A stretch of DNA of 64,000 bases, from the NCBI RefSeq assembly GCF_001746295.1, contig NZ_MJAH01000020.1, positions 1 to 64,000 of the forward strand, given 5' to 3'. Within the stretch, counting starts at the first letter, position 1. The number at the start of each line of letters is the position of its first letter. Below are positions 24,136-33,474 of the stretch, one piece after another. The stretch comes from Streptomyces sp. LUP47B. Its GTDB lineage: Bacteria; Actinomycetota; Actinomycetes; Streptomycetales; Streptomycetaceae. The notes under the pieces were generated by a model. That model worked only from the letters and a program-made list of their open reading frames with translations, had not been told where the DNA came from and searched no databases. The translations under genes and the position numbers were made by a program.

Positions 24136-24321
24136 TCAGCGCGAGACCTTGCCGGCCTTGATGCACGAGGTGCAAGCGTTCACGCGCTTCGGCGTCCCGC
24201 CGACCACGATACGGCGTCGCTGGATGTTCGGGTTCCAGCGACGGGACGTACGGCGGTGCGAAAACGAGATGTTGTTGCCGAAGCCCGGCCCCTTGCCGCA
24301 GACGTCGCAGTTGGCAGCCAC
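24136..24321 (-). CDS. rpmB: 50S ribosomal protein L28, zinc-binding (C+) form
   Basis: 61 residues from GTG 24321. The N-terminal CDVCGKG and distal CTSCIKAG give two CxxC pairs, the zinc-ribbon form of L28; SHRRTSRRWNPN and GGTPKRVNACTSC are typical. Streptomyces usually also encode a cysteine-free paralogue used under zinc starvation (family knowledge). It is divergent from the DAK2 gene, with a 257-bp spacer. Confidence 0.96.
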   Translation of the reverse strand: MAANCDVCGKGPGFGNNISFSHRRTSRRWNPNIQRRRIVVGGTPKRVNACTSCIKAGKVSR

Positions 24322-24422
24322 GGGTCACTCCAAAGACTTCAGATGCACTTACGGTCGGATCCCGGCAAGCCTGGATCGAGATCGTAGGATCAGAGATCTG
24401 AGTGGCACTGCCAGGGGGAATG

Positions 24423-24440
24423 GCCCGATCGGGATCGGGC
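24423..24440. promoter_or_regulatory. Short perfect hairpin in the rpmB/DAK2 spacer
   Basis: GCCCGAT (24423-24429) and ATCGGGC (24434-24440) are exact inverted copies with a CGGG loop. It may be part of a leader or an operator; nothing in the sequence decides. Confidence 0.35.
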
Positions 24441-24578
24441 AACCGGAGCAGCATACAACGACTGCGCCAGTAGAACGAAACTACCATGGCTGACCAGCCA
24501 CTCGTTCCCGGCCCTCTTCCGGTGGACACCCGCCCGGGGTCTACGCTGCGTCCAGTCCAGCAGCCCGAGGAGGCGCAG

Positions 24579-26261
24579 GTGGCACACGTGCCGCAGACAT
24601 TCTTCGATGCTCTCGCGGTGCGCACCTGGTGCGGTCTCGCGCTGCGGGCCCTGGGCCGGGCGCGCGAGGAGATCGACGCGATCAACGTCTACCCCGTCGC
24701 CGACGGGGACACCGGCACGAACCTGTATCTGACGGCGGAGTCCGCGTTCGCGGCCGTGGAAGCCGTGTTCGAGGGCCACGACGCCCATGGCTCGGGGAAA
24801 CCGGCACTGGCGGACGCCGCGCGCGCGATGGCGCACGGGGCCCTCATAGGCGCCCGCGGCAACTCGGGCACGATCCTCGCCCAGCTGCTGCGGGGCATGG
24901 CCCAGGTGCTGGCCGCCGACGGTGAGACGGCTCACACGGACGGCGAGGGACTCCGGCTCGCCCTGCGGCACGCGGCCGACTCCGCCCGCCAGGCCGTGGC
25001 CCACCCCGTCGAGGGCACGGTCCTCACGGTCGCCTCGGCCGCCGCCGACGCCGCCGGGGCTGCACAGGGCGACTGCGGGACGGTCGCCCGGGCCGCCTAC
25101 GACGGTGCGCGCGCCGCCCTAGCCGCGACACCCGGCCAGCTGGCCGTCCTGGAGCGGGCCGGGGTGGTGGACGCAGGCGGGCGAGGACTGGTGGCGGTGC
25201 TGGGGGCGCTGGTGGAGACGTTCACGGGGGAGGCGCCCAGGGCGGTGCCGGTCACGAGCGGGACGTTTCCGGAAGCGGGCTCCGCCGAAGCCGCCACGGC
25301 CGCCCCCGACGAATGTGCCGACGCCCCGGGCACCGGTGGGCCCGCCTTCGAGGTGATCTACCTCCTGGAGGCCGACGACAGGGCCGTCGCACGGCTGCGG
25401 GAGCGGCTCGACGGGCTCGGGGACTCGCTCGTGGTGGTCGGCGGCGACGGCTTGTGGAACGTCCATGTGCACGTCGACGACGCCGGCGCCGCCGTGGAGG
25501 CGGGCATCGAGGCCGGGCGGCCGTACCGGATCCGCGTCACGCACTTCGCGCTCGGTGACGTGCACACCACCGGCGCCGAACGCCTGCCGCGCGAGCGCGC
25601 CCAGCGGGCCGTCGTCGCCGTCGTGCCCGGCGAGGGCCTGGCCGGGCTGTACACCGAGGCCGGCGCGACCACCGTGCTCGCCCGCCCCGGGGAGCCGCCC
25701 GCGAGCGGGGAGCTCGTGGAGGCCGTACGGCGTGCCCACGCGCGCGAGGTCGTGCTGCTGCCCAATGACGCCGACCTGCGCCACACCGCGGCCGCCGCGG
25801 CCGAGCAGGCCCGCGCGGAGGGCATCCGCGTCGCGCTGATCCCGACGCGCTCCGCGGTCCAGGGCATCGCGGCGCTCGCCGTGCACGAGCCGGAGCGCCG
25901 GTTCGACGAGGACGTCGTCCAGATGACCTCGGCGGCCGGCGCGACCCGCTACGCCGAGGTCGCCGTCGCCGAACGCCAGTCCTGGACCATGGCCGGCATC
26001 TGCCAGGCCGGTGACGTCCTCGGCCTCATCGACGGGGACGTGGCCGTGATCGGCTCGGACGTCACCGTCACGGCCGAGACCGTCCTGGACCGCATGCTCT
26101 CGGCCGGCGGCGAACTGGTCACCCTCGTCCTCGGCGACGAGGCCCCCGAGGCGGTCGCCGACCACCTGGAGACGCGCGTACGGGAGTCCCACCTCGCCGT
26201 CGACACGGTGGTGTACCGGGGCGGACGGCAGGGAGCCGTGCTGCTCATCGGGGTCGAATAG
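24579..26261 (+). CDS. DAK2/DegV-like domain protein (DhaL-type phosphatase/kinase fold)
   Basis: 560-residue protein. Residues 1-200 are a DhaL (DAK2) domain: FDALAVRTWCGLALRALGRA, then INVYPVADGDTGTN whose aspartates bind Mg-nucleotide, and GARGNSGTILAQLLRG. The C-terminal two thirds resemble the FakA/YloV family, which couples DhaL with a fatty-acid-binding DegV partner for fatty acid phosphorylation in Firmicutes; the role in Streptomyces is unproven. I start at GTG 24579 because GAGGAGG lies 5 nt upstream and the DhaL domain starts there; ATG 24486 would add 31 Pro-rich residues. Gene order DAK2-recG matches Rv2974c-Rv2973c, but here two genes intervene. Confidence 0.88.
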   Translation: MAHVPQTFFDALAVRTWCGLALRALGRAREEIDAINVYPVADGDTGTNLYLTAESAFAAVEAVFEGHDAHGSGKPALADAARAMAHGALIGARGNSGTILAQLLRGMAQVLAADGETAHTDGEGLRLALRHAADSARQAVAHPVEGTVLTVASAAADAAGAAQGDCGTVARAAYDGARAALAATPGQLAVLERAGVVDAGGRGLVAVLGALVETFTGEAPRAVPVTSGTFPEAGSAEAATAAPDECADAPGTGGPAFEVIYLLEADDRAVARLRERLDGLGDSLVVVGGDGLWNVHVHVDDAGAAVEAGIEAGRPYRIRVTHFALGDVHTTGAERLPRERAQRAVVAVVPGEGLAGLYTEAGATTVLARPGEPPASGELVEAVRRAHAREVVLLPNDADLRHTAAAAAEQARAEGIRVALIPTRSAVQGIAALAVHEPERRFDEDVVQMTSAAGATRYAEVAVAERQSWTMAGICQAGDVLGLIDGDVAVIGSDVTVTAETVLDRMLSAGGELVTLVLGDEAPEAVADHLETRVRESHLAVDTVVYRGGRQGAVLLIGVE

Positions 26262-26274
26262 CACCCCTGGGCGC

Positions 26275-29232
26275 TCAGCCGTCCTGCTCCTCCATGAGCC
26301 CCATCATCTGCTCGGCCTCGGCCCGCCGGGCCCGCGCCGTCTCGTCGTCGCGGGCCTCGCCGGAGCCGTCCGTGCCGCCATAGGCGTCGAGCACCGCACG
26401 CGCGCGTGCCGCCGCCTCCGCCGGCCGGCTCAGATCCGCCGCCAGCCAGCCCGCCGCGAGCTCGGCACCGGTCCGGGCGTCCAGGGCGTCGTCGCCGAGC
26501 GAGGCGAACACCACGATCGCCTCCACCACCTGGGCCAGCGACTCCTCCAACACCGCCCGGATCGAGTCGTCCTCGGCGTCCTCGGGCACGGAACGGGCCA
26601 GCAGGTCCCCGAACTGCCGGTGGGTGTGGCCGAGTTCGCCGACAAGCCGCTGCCACGCCTCCTCCTCGGCCCGCGTCTCACCCAGCGCGGCCTCGCACTC
26701 CCGGACCGCCTCCGCCATCAACTCCCGTGCCCCGTCGGCCCCGTCCTCGACGCGCAGCGCCAGCCACGCGCGGGCGCGCAGGGACCGGATCAGCCCGTGG
26801 ACGTTGCCGAGCTCACGCCACAGGCCGCCCGCGCGCGCGTACGCCCGGTCGGCCTCGGCGGGCAGACCCGCGGCCCCGAGGGACTCGGCGGCGAGGTGGG
26901 CGAGCGTCGCGTGGTCGTGCTGCTCGGGCCAGTGCCGGGCGATCTCGGCGGCCTGCAGACGCCGTTCGGCCGCCTCCCGGTGCTCGCCCAGCTCGCTCAG
27001 ACAGTCACCGAGCCACCACTGCGTCTGTACGACCGCTCCGTCACCGTGCGTCTCGGCGCTCAGGTCGGGCAGCGCCGACTCCAGCACCTCGGCGGCCTCG
27101 GCCCACCGGCCCTGCCGCAGCAGGAACCCGCCCAGCTGGTGTCGGGCCAGGGCACCCAGCGTCGGGCCCTCCCCGGCCTCGTCGGCCCAGTGAGCGGCCT
27201 CCAGGGCGTGCTCGGCCGCCTCCTCGTCGAGCCCCCGGCCGCCGACGACCTCGGCGAGCTGGAGATGCAGCTGGGCCCGCCCGATCGCCTCCAGGTGCGG
27301 GCCTCCGTGCTCAAGGGCCGCCCGCAGCGCCCGCTCCGTCCCCACCGGATCGCCCAGATGGTGCAGGAGCCCGGCCAGCCGGGCCTCGTACTCCACCGCG
27401 AACCACGGCAGGCCCGCCTCGACGAACCCCGCCACGGCCCACGTGAACAGCTCTGCGGACCCCTCCACGTCCCCGGCCCGCGAGGCCAGCTCCGCCAGCA
27501 TCGCCTGCGCCTCGGCGACCCGCGCGGCGAGCCGTACGTCGTCCCCGGTCCGCCCCTCGACGAGCGCGAGCACCTCCCGCACGGCCTGCTCCGCCTCCGG
27601 GAGGGCCGCGTCCTCCTCGGCCTCGTGCACCTGCCGCATCAGGATGCGCGCCCGGGACATCAGCACCGACGCCGTCTGCAGTACGCCCGTGTCGTCCACG
27701 GAGTACAGCGCGAGGACCTCGTCGTACAACCCGGCGACCACGGTGAGCGCCTCGTCGACCTCGCCCGCCAGCGCGCGTACGTAGGCGGCACGCGCGCGTG
27801 CCGCGAGCGACTCGCCGGGGTCGCCCGCCTCCGCGTACAACTCGGCGGCCCGCTCGAACAGTTCGGTTCCCGCGGGACCCAGGTCCATCGCCTGGTGGTC
27901 GGCGATCTCCGCCCGGTCGCGCGGCTCGAGCTTGACGCCCCGTGCGGCCCTCGCGACCGCCGCCCACGCCTCGACGGCGTTCGGCTGCAGGGTGTCCGAC
28001 AGCCGCCGCGCCTCGGCGATCAGCGCGGGCAGACCGGGCTCCTGAGCAGTCACCGGGACCGGTGGCGCGACCGGGGTGGCGGCCGTCCGGACCGCCCGCA
28101 CTCCCAGCGGCAGCCGCTCCACCAGCGGGCGCTGAGCCATGCGCGCGCGTGCCCGCTCGCTGACATGCGGGGTGCCGTTGCGCTCGTCGAAGCGGGCGGC
28201 CAGCGCGAGCGCCTCCGTGCGCGCGTGGGCGGCGAGTTCGGACGCGGTCCACTGCCGGCCCGCGGGCCCCGGCACCGGCCGGTCGCCCAGGCCCAGCTCG
28301 GTCAGCCGGTCCATGAGCAGGGCCACCACGGCCGTGAAGTCCAGCCTGCTGCGCGGATGCCCGTCGTCGGTGAAGTAGGCGGGACGCTCGGCGAGCAGCT
28401 CCAGACCGCGCGCCTCGTTGCCGCTGAGGGCGCAGAACTCGACATGGTCCGCGTAGGCGCTGCGCATGCTCTCCATGGACCGCACGAGCCTGAAGCCCCG
28501 CAGATGGTTGGCGCGCGCCTCGTCGAGCCGGCCCAGCCGCAGCAGCGGCGTCAGCGAGGAGGCGAGGACCGCGTGCGGCTCGTGGGCGCAGGTGAACTCG
28601 CCCTCCAGAACCGGCGCCCACAGTGCGAGCGCCTCCTCGTCCCTCCCGCACTGCGTCTGCCACCAGCCCTGCTCGTGCAGCTCACAGGCGTGACAGTCGG
28701 CCATGGCGTCCCGGTCTGCGCCCAGCCACGCGGCGTACGCGCGCTCGGCCCGCGCCAGGTCCCCGACATGCGCGGCCACGCTGTACTCCGCGCTGCGCAC
28801 GGCCCGTTCGGAGTGCCCGGCCAGCCGGTAGCGGTGCTCCATCTCGCCGAGCCACTTCTCCATGGCGGCGAGCGGGACGTGCGGCTGGTCGAGCATGCCG
28901 GTCGTCATCCACTTGAAGACCCAGTGCAGGGAGTGCGTCTCGTACTCGTCGAAGTCCTCCGGCCGCTCGTCCCACATGCGCAGCAGCCGCGCGAAGGGGA
29001 CGAACATCTTGGCCTTCTCGGAGCTGTAGTTGTAGACCTTCAGCTGGTGCCCGAGCGCCTCGATCACCGCGAGCGGGATGTTCAGCTTCTCGGCCTCGGC
29101 GAGCAGCTGCTCCGCGCGCGCGTTGCGGGCGGGCCCCTCCGGCTCCTCGGCGTTCTCCGCCATCGCCCGGCGCAGGGCGTCGAAGCCCGTGACCCCGTGG
29201 TCGCCGTCCATCCCGTCGATCCCGCTCGTCAC
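26275..29232 (-). CDS. Large TPR-repeat protein coupled to the HSP90-like gene
   Basis: 985 residues, almost entirely alpha-helical, with no signal peptide or membrane segment. Many degenerate tetratricopeptide pairs are visible (for example ADEAGEGPTLGALARHQLGG, LRQGRWAEAAEVLESALPDL, LSELGEHREAAERRLQAAE and ARAGGLWRELGNVHGLIRSL). The N-terminal 250 residues are less regular and contain conserved-looking CHACELHEQGWWQTQCGR. I choose GTG 29232: it overlaps the HSP90-like stop (GTGA) and has GAGGAGGG just upstream. Strict coupling suggests fixed stoichiometry with the HSP90-like protein; eukaryotic HSP90 also works through TPR partners, but the analogy is inference. Convergent with the DAK2 gene, 13 bp apart. 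Confidence 0.85.
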   Translation of the reverse strand: MTSGIDGMDGDHGVTGFDALRRAMAENAEEPEGPARNARAEQLLAEAEKLNIPLAVIEALGHQLKVYNYSSEKAKMFVPFARLLRMWDERPEDFDEYETHSLHWVFKWMTTGMLDQPHVPLAAMEKWLGEMEHRYRLAGHSERAVRSAEYSVAAHVGDLARAERAYAAWLGADRDAMADCHACELHEQGWWQTQCGRDEEALALWAPVLEGEFTCAHEPHAVLASSLTPLLRLGRLDEARANHLRGFRLVRSMESMRSAYADHVEFCALSGNEARGLELLAERPAYFTDDGHPRSRLDFTAVVALLMDRLTELGLGDRPVPGPAGRQWTASELAAHARTEALALAARFDERNGTPHVSERARARMAQRPLVERLPLGVRAVRTAATPVAPPVPVTAQEPGLPALIAEARRLSDTLQPNAVEAWAAVARAARGVKLEPRDRAEIADHQAMDLGPAGTELFERAAELYAEAGDPGESLAARARAAYVRALAGEVDEALTVVAGLYDEVLALYSVDDTGVLQTASVLMSRARILMRQVHEAEEDAALPEAEQAVREVLALVEGRTGDDVRLAARVAEAQAMLAELASRAGDVEGSAELFTWAVAGFVEAGLPWFAVEYEARLAGLLHHLGDPVGTERALRAALEHGGPHLEAIGRAQLHLQLAEVVGGRGLDEEAAEHALEAAHWADEAGEGPTLGALARHQLGGFLLRQGRWAEAAEVLESALPDLSAETHGDGAVVQTQWWLGDCLSELGEHREAAERRLQAAEIARHWPEQHDHATLAHLAAESLGAAGLPAEADRAYARAGGLWRELGNVHGLIRSLRARAWLALRVEDGADGARELMAEAVRECEAALGETRAEEEAWQRLVGELGHTHRQFGDLLARSVPEDAEDDSIRAVLEESLAQVVEAIVVFASLGDDALDARTGAELAAGWLAADLSRPAEAAARARAVLDAYGGTDGSGEARDDETARARRAEAEQMMGLMEEQDG

Positions 29233-31055
29233 GGGCCCTCCTCGCCGTTCGTGGCCCACTCCAGCAGGCCCATGAAGGCCCGGTTCAGCAAGGCCGAGTC
29301 CGCGGGCCTGAGCGGGCGCTGGGCCATCAGCAGGGCCTGCCCGTACAGGGACTCGGTGGCGGTGCCGATCAGGTCCGGATCGCCGAGCGCACCGATCCGC
29401 CGCACCAGCGGGTTGAGATGGTTAAGCACCAGACGCGCGCGTGGGGCGCTGCCGCGCAGCGAGCCGAGGATGCCCGCCCACAGGTCGTCGGCGCGGTCCT
29501 CGGCCGCCGCCCGCGCCTGCTCGTGCCGGGCATCCCGGTCGTCCAGGTGCAGCGCGGGCACGGACAGCGGCCGGAACGCGCGCAGGACCACGTCACAGCC
29601 CAGCGGATCGAGCCTGGCCCGCGCGGCCGCCAGGAAACCGGCGAGCGCCAGCTCCTCGGCCGGGTCGACCAGGTCCATGTGGGCGGTGACGGTGTCCGCG
29701 TCCAGCTCGGAGACGACCGTCCCCGGCCGCACCGAGGGCAGCGCCTCGACCAGGTCGCTGTCGTACGTGTAACCGCCGTTGACCACCCCGACGCCCTGCG
29801 CGGAGGCGATCGGCGCGACCTGCCGGTACTCCTCGACGGTCCGCGTGAAGTGCACCACCGGGTGCCGCTGCGCGAACTCCTCCAGCGACAGCCGCCCGTC
29901 GGTCGTCTCGAACGGCAGCCACGGCAGCATCGTGCGCAGCATGTCCGTGTCGTGCCGTGCGAGCGACTTCACGCCCAGGTGGTGCACGGACAGGAAGGCC
30001 GCGAGCCGTTCCGGGTCCCCGGCGGCGAGGCCCGTCAGCCAGGACCTGATCCTTTCCCCGAGGGCCTCCCGTACGGCGGCCAGCGTCTCGTCCTCGTACA
30101 GCGACTCACGCGAGGCCGTGGGACGCAGGCTGTCGGTGTCCAGGACGCAGCGCACGAAGAACGCCCAGTCCGGCAGCAGCTGTTCGGCCCGCTCGGTCAG
30201 CAGCATGCCCTTGAGATGGACGCGATGGGTCGCCCGCTGGGCGGGGCTGACCGCCGAAGGAAGGACGTAGGCCACGCCCCGGATCCCGGCGAGCGGCACG
30301 TTCAGCTCGATCGAGTCCAGCGGGGTGAAGCCGAACAGGTCGTGACAGTGCCGGGCCAGGGCCACCCTGCGGGTGGCGGGGGAGGGGTAGGGCCGGTCCC
30401 AGGGGGCGGGCAGGTCGGTGACCGCCTCGTCGCCGACCCGGACGTCGTACGGCAGCAGGGAGCCGAAGTCCCGCGCGAGCCGCAGGACCCGCTCCGGCGT
30501 CAGCCACTCGCCGGCGCCCGCCCGTGCGACCAGGTGCACGGTGGTCCCCGGCTCCGGACGGGCGTCGGGGGGCAGCGTCCGCACTTCGTACGAACCGTCG
30601 TCGCTCGCCGTCCACTCCACGGGCGGCGCGTCCGGCGTACGGGCGCTGCGACTGACCACCCGGATCCGCTCGGCGACCACGAAACACGCGAGCAGCCCGA
30701 TGCCGAACTGGCCGAGGAAGTCGGAGCGGGCCTCCTGAAGTCCCTCGGCCCGCTTGGAACTGCGTCCGATGGTGGCCAGCAGGCTGTGCACGTCCGCCTC
30801 GGTGAGCCCCACCCCGGAGTCCTCGACCCGCAGGGTGCCGTTCTCGGCGTACAACCGCACGCGGGCCGGGGCGTCCGGCTGTTCGGCCCGGCGGGCCGTG
30901 ATCGCGTCCACCGCGTTCTGGAGCAGTTCGCGCAGATAGACCTTGGGGCTGGAGTAGAGGTGATGGGAGAGGAGGTCCACCAGACCGCGCAGGTCGACCT
31001 GAAACGTATGAGGCTGCTGAGGTACCTGGGGTGTCTGTGAGGTCTGGGAATCCAT
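29229..31055 (-). CDS. HSP90-family (HtpG-like) ATPase
   Basis: 608 residues. The GHKL ATP site is intact: YLRELLQNAVDA with catalytic-type Glu43 and Asn47, VEDSGVGLT at 77-85, and FLGQFGIGLLACF at 113-125. The middle domain keeps the SRESL stretch near 315 that matches the HSP90 catalytic arginine loop. The C-terminal third is divergent from HtpG, and there is no MEEVD tail. A glutamine/proline-rich start (PQVPQQPHTF) precedes the fold. It is the first gene of a two-gene unit with the TPR protein. It is likely a specialised chaperone rather than the housekeeping HtpG, because it sits with a dedicated partner in an otherwise conserved block. Confidence 0.9.
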   Translation of the reverse strand: MDSQTSQTPQVPQQPHTFQVDLRGLVDLLSHHLYSSPKVYLRELLQNAVDAITARRAEQPDAPARVRLYAENGTLRVEDSGVGLTEADVHSLLATIGRSSKRAEGLQEARSDFLGQFGIGLLACFVVAERIRVVSRSARTPDAPPVEWTASDDGSYEVRTLPPDARPEPGTTVHLVARAGAGEWLTPERVLRLARDFGSLLPYDVRVGDEAVTDLPAPWDRPYPSPATRRVALARHCHDLFGFTPLDSIELNVPLAGIRGVAYVLPSAVSPAQRATHRVHLKGMLLTERAEQLLPDWAFFVRCVLDTDSLRPTASRESLYEDETLAAVREALGERIRSWLTGLAAGDPERLAAFLSVHHLGVKSLARHDTDMLRTMLPWLPFETTDGRLSLEEFAQRHPVVHFTRTVEEYRQVAPIASAQGVGVVNGGYTYDSDLVEALPSVRPGTVVSELDADTVTAHMDLVDPAEELALAGFLAAARARLDPLGCDVVLRAFRPLSVPALHLDDRDARHEQARAAAEDRADDLWAGILGSLRGSAPRARLVLNHLNPLVRRIGALGDPDLIGTATESLYGQALLMAQRPLRPADSALLNRAFMGLLEWATNGEEGP

Positions 31056-31223
31056 CGTCGCAGCGCCGGTGGGAGGAACGTTCGCGCGGCGCGGGGTCGG
31101 GCGGTCCCGGGTGGGGCGGGGATCCGCGGGGATGGCCGGAGCGGGCCATCCTAAGTCCCCAACCAGCCGTCTGACCAGGGGTTTCCCACTATGTATACGG
31201 CAATGTCAGTGGCGTGGTGTGCA

Positions 31224-33434
31224 ATGGATCTCGTGCCCGCACTGGAAGAACCGTTGAAGAAGGTGCTCGGCCCCGCCACCGCGAAGGTGATGGCCGAGCA
31301 TCTCGGCCTGCACTCCGTAGGCGACCTCCTGCACCACTACCCGCGCAGATACGAGGAGCGGGGGCAGCTGACCCACCTCGCCGAGCTGCCGATGGACGAG
31401 CATGTCACCGTGGTCGCCCAGGTCGCCGACGCCCGTCTGCACACCTTCGCCTCCGCCAAGGCACCGCGCGGCAAGGGCCAGCGCCTGGAGGTCACCATCA
31501 CGGACGGCAGCGGCCGCCTCCAACTGGTCTTCTTCGGCCACGGCGTGCACAAGCCCCACAAGGAACTCCTGCCCGGCACCCGCGCGATGTTCGCCGGAAA
31601 GGTCTCCCTCTTCAACCGCCGCCTCCAACTGGCTCATCCGGCCTACGAGTTGCTGCGCGGGGCCGACGACGAGGCAGCCGAGACGGTGGAGACCTGGGCG
31701 GGCGCCCTGATTCCCATTTATCCCGCCACCGCCAAACTGGAGTCCTGGAAGATCGGCAAGGCGATCCAGACGGTCCTGCCGAGCGCTCAGGAGGCGGTCG
31801 ATCCCCTCCCGGAGTCGCTCCGCGAGGGCCGCGGCCTGGTCCCACTCCCCGAGGCACTCCTCAAGATCCACCGCCCGCACACCAAGGCCGACATCGCCGA
31901 CGCCCAGTCGCGCCTCAAGTGGGACGAGGCCTTCGTCCTCCAGGTGGCCCTGGCCCGCCGCCGCCACGCGGACGCCCAACTCCCGGCGGTACCGCGGAAA
32001 CCCGCACCGGACGGCCTCCTCTCGGCCTTCGACGACCGACTGCCCTTCACCCTCACGGACGGGCAGCAGAAGGTCTCCAAGGAGATCTTCGACGACCTGG
32101 CGACGGACCATCCGATGCACCGCCTGCTACAGGGCGAGGTCGGATCTGGAAAGACGATGGTGGCCCTGCGCGCCATGCTCGCCGTGGTCGACGCGGGCGG
32201 GCAGGCCGCCATGCTGGCGCCCACCGAAGTGCTCGCCCAGCAGCACCACCGGTCGATCGTGGAGATGATGGGGGAGCTGGCCGAGGGTGGCATGCTCGGC
32301 GGTTCCGAGCAGGGCACCAAGGTCGTGCTGCTCACCGGTTCGATGGGGACGGCCGCCCGCCGGCAGGCCATGCTGGATCTGGTCACCGGTGAAGCCGGGA
32401 TCGTGATCGGGACGCATGCGCTGATCGAGGACAAGGTGCAGTTCCACGACCTGGGTCTGGTCGTGGTCGACGAACAGCACCGGTTCGGGGTCGAGCAGCG
32501 GGACGCCCTGCGCGGCAAGGGCAAGCAGCCGCCGCACCTCCTCGTCATGACGGCCACGCCCATCCCGCGCACGGTCGCGATGACGGTCTTCGGCGACCTG
32601 GAGACCTCCGTCCTGGACCAGCTCCCGGCCGGCCGCTCACCCATCGCCAGCCATGTCGTCCCCGCCGCCGACAAGCCCCACTTCCTCACCCGCGCCTGGG
32701 AGCGGGTCCGCGAGGAGGTGCAGAACGGCCATCAGGCCTACGTCGTCTGCCCCCGCATCGGTGACGCGGAGGACGACCCGAAGAAGGCCAGGAAGTCCGC
32801 GGAGGACGAGGCCGAGAAGCGCCCGCCGCTCGCCGTCCTGGACATCGCCGACCAACTGGCCAAGGGCCCCCTGAGCGGCCTGCGGGTCGAGGTGCTGCAC
32901 GGCCGGATGCACCCGGACGACAAGGACGCGGTCATGCGCCGCTTCGCCGCGGGCGAGACCCACGTCCTGGTCGCCACCACGGTCATCGAGGTGGGCGTCA
33001 ACGTCCCGAACGCCACGGCGATGGTCATCATGGACGCCGACCGCTTCGGCGTCTCCCAGCTCCACCAGCTGCGCGGCCGGGTGGGCCGGGGTTCGGCGGC
33101 GGGTCTGTGTCTCCTGGTCTCGGAGATGCCGGAGGCGAGCCCGGCCCGCCAGCGCCTCAACGCGGTCGCCGCCACCCTCGACGGCTTCGAGCTCTCCCGC
33201 ATCGACCTGGAGCAGCGCCGGGAGGGTGACGTGCTGGGCCAGGCCCAGTCCGGTGCCCGGACCTCCTTGCGGGTCCTCGCCGTGATCGAGGACGAGGAGA
33301 TCATCGCGGAGGCGAGGCAGGAGGCGACGGCGGTGGTGGAGGCGGATCCCGAGCTGACAGGCCTTCCCGGCCTGCGCACAGCCTTGGACGCGCTCCTGGA
33401 CGAGGAGAGGGAGCAGTACCTGGAAAAGGGCTGA
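31224..33434 (+). CDS. recG: ATP-dependent DNA helicase RecG
   Basis: 736-residue monomeric helicase that remodels stalled replication forks and Holliday junctions. It has an N-terminal wedge/OB domain (about 60-160), Walker A QGEVGSGKTMVALRA near 302, the DEQH box VVDEQHRFGVEQRDAL near 413, motif III MTATPIPRT, and C-terminal helicase motifs HGRMHPDDKDAVM and QLRGRVGRG. The start is uncertain: ATG 31224 (MDLVPALEEPLKKVL) matches homologues, ATG 31203 and 31191 are in frame upstream, and none has a clear RBS. Confidence 0.95.
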   Translation: MDLVPALEEPLKKVLGPATAKVMAEHLGLHSVGDLLHHYPRRYEERGQLTHLAELPMDEHVTVVAQVADARLHTFASAKAPRGKGQRLEVTITDGSGRLQLVFFGHGVHKPHKELLPGTRAMFAGKVSLFNRRLQLAHPAYELLRGADDEAAETVETWAGALIPIYPATAKLESWKIGKAIQTVLPSAQEAVDPLPESLREGRGLVPLPEALLKIHRPHTKADIADAQSRLKWDEAFVLQVALARRRHADAQLPAVPRKPAPDGLLSAFDDRLPFTLTDGQQKVSKEIFDDLATDHPMHRLLQGEVGSGKTMVALRAMLAVVDAGGQAAMLAPTEVLAQQHHRSIVEMMGELAEGGMLGGSEQGTKVVLLTGSMGTAARRQAMLDLVTGEAGIVIGTHALIEDKVQFHDLGLVVVDEQHRFGVEQRDALRGKGKQPPHLLVMTATPIPRTVAMTVFGDLETSVLDQLPAGRSPIASHVVPAADKPHFLTRAWERVREEVQNGHQAYVVCPRIGDAEDDPKKARKSAEDEAEKRPPLAVLDIADQLAKGPLSGLRVEVLHGRMHPDDKDAVMRRFAAGETHVLVATTVIEVGVNVPNATAMVIMDADRFGVSQLHQLRGRVGRGSAAGLCLLVSEMPEASPARQRLNAVAATLDGFELSRIDLEQRREGDVLGQAQSGARTSLRVLAVIEDEEIIAEARQEATAVVEADPELTGLPGLRTALDALLDEEREQYLEKG

Positions 33435-33474
33435 GAAACTGGATCCGCAACCATCCCCCGAACAAGGACCGAAG

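Noticed and set aside
21047..24493. 1148-codon open frame on the plus strand opposite the SARP gene
   Set aside because: It is the antisense shadow of the SARP gene: high G+C leaves the complementary frame free of stops, and its protein is a low-complexity G/R/Q/A string with no domain.
24486..24578. Longer start of the DAK2 protein at ATG 24486
   Set aside because: The added 31 residues are Pro-rich and unlike family members, while GTG 24579 has an ideal RBS (GAGGAGG) at 5-nt spacing.
26620..29772. 1050-codon open frame on the plus strand opposite the TPR protein
   Set aside because: Antisense shadow again; the minus-strand frame has the correct codon bias, an RBS, and coupling to the HSP90-like gene.
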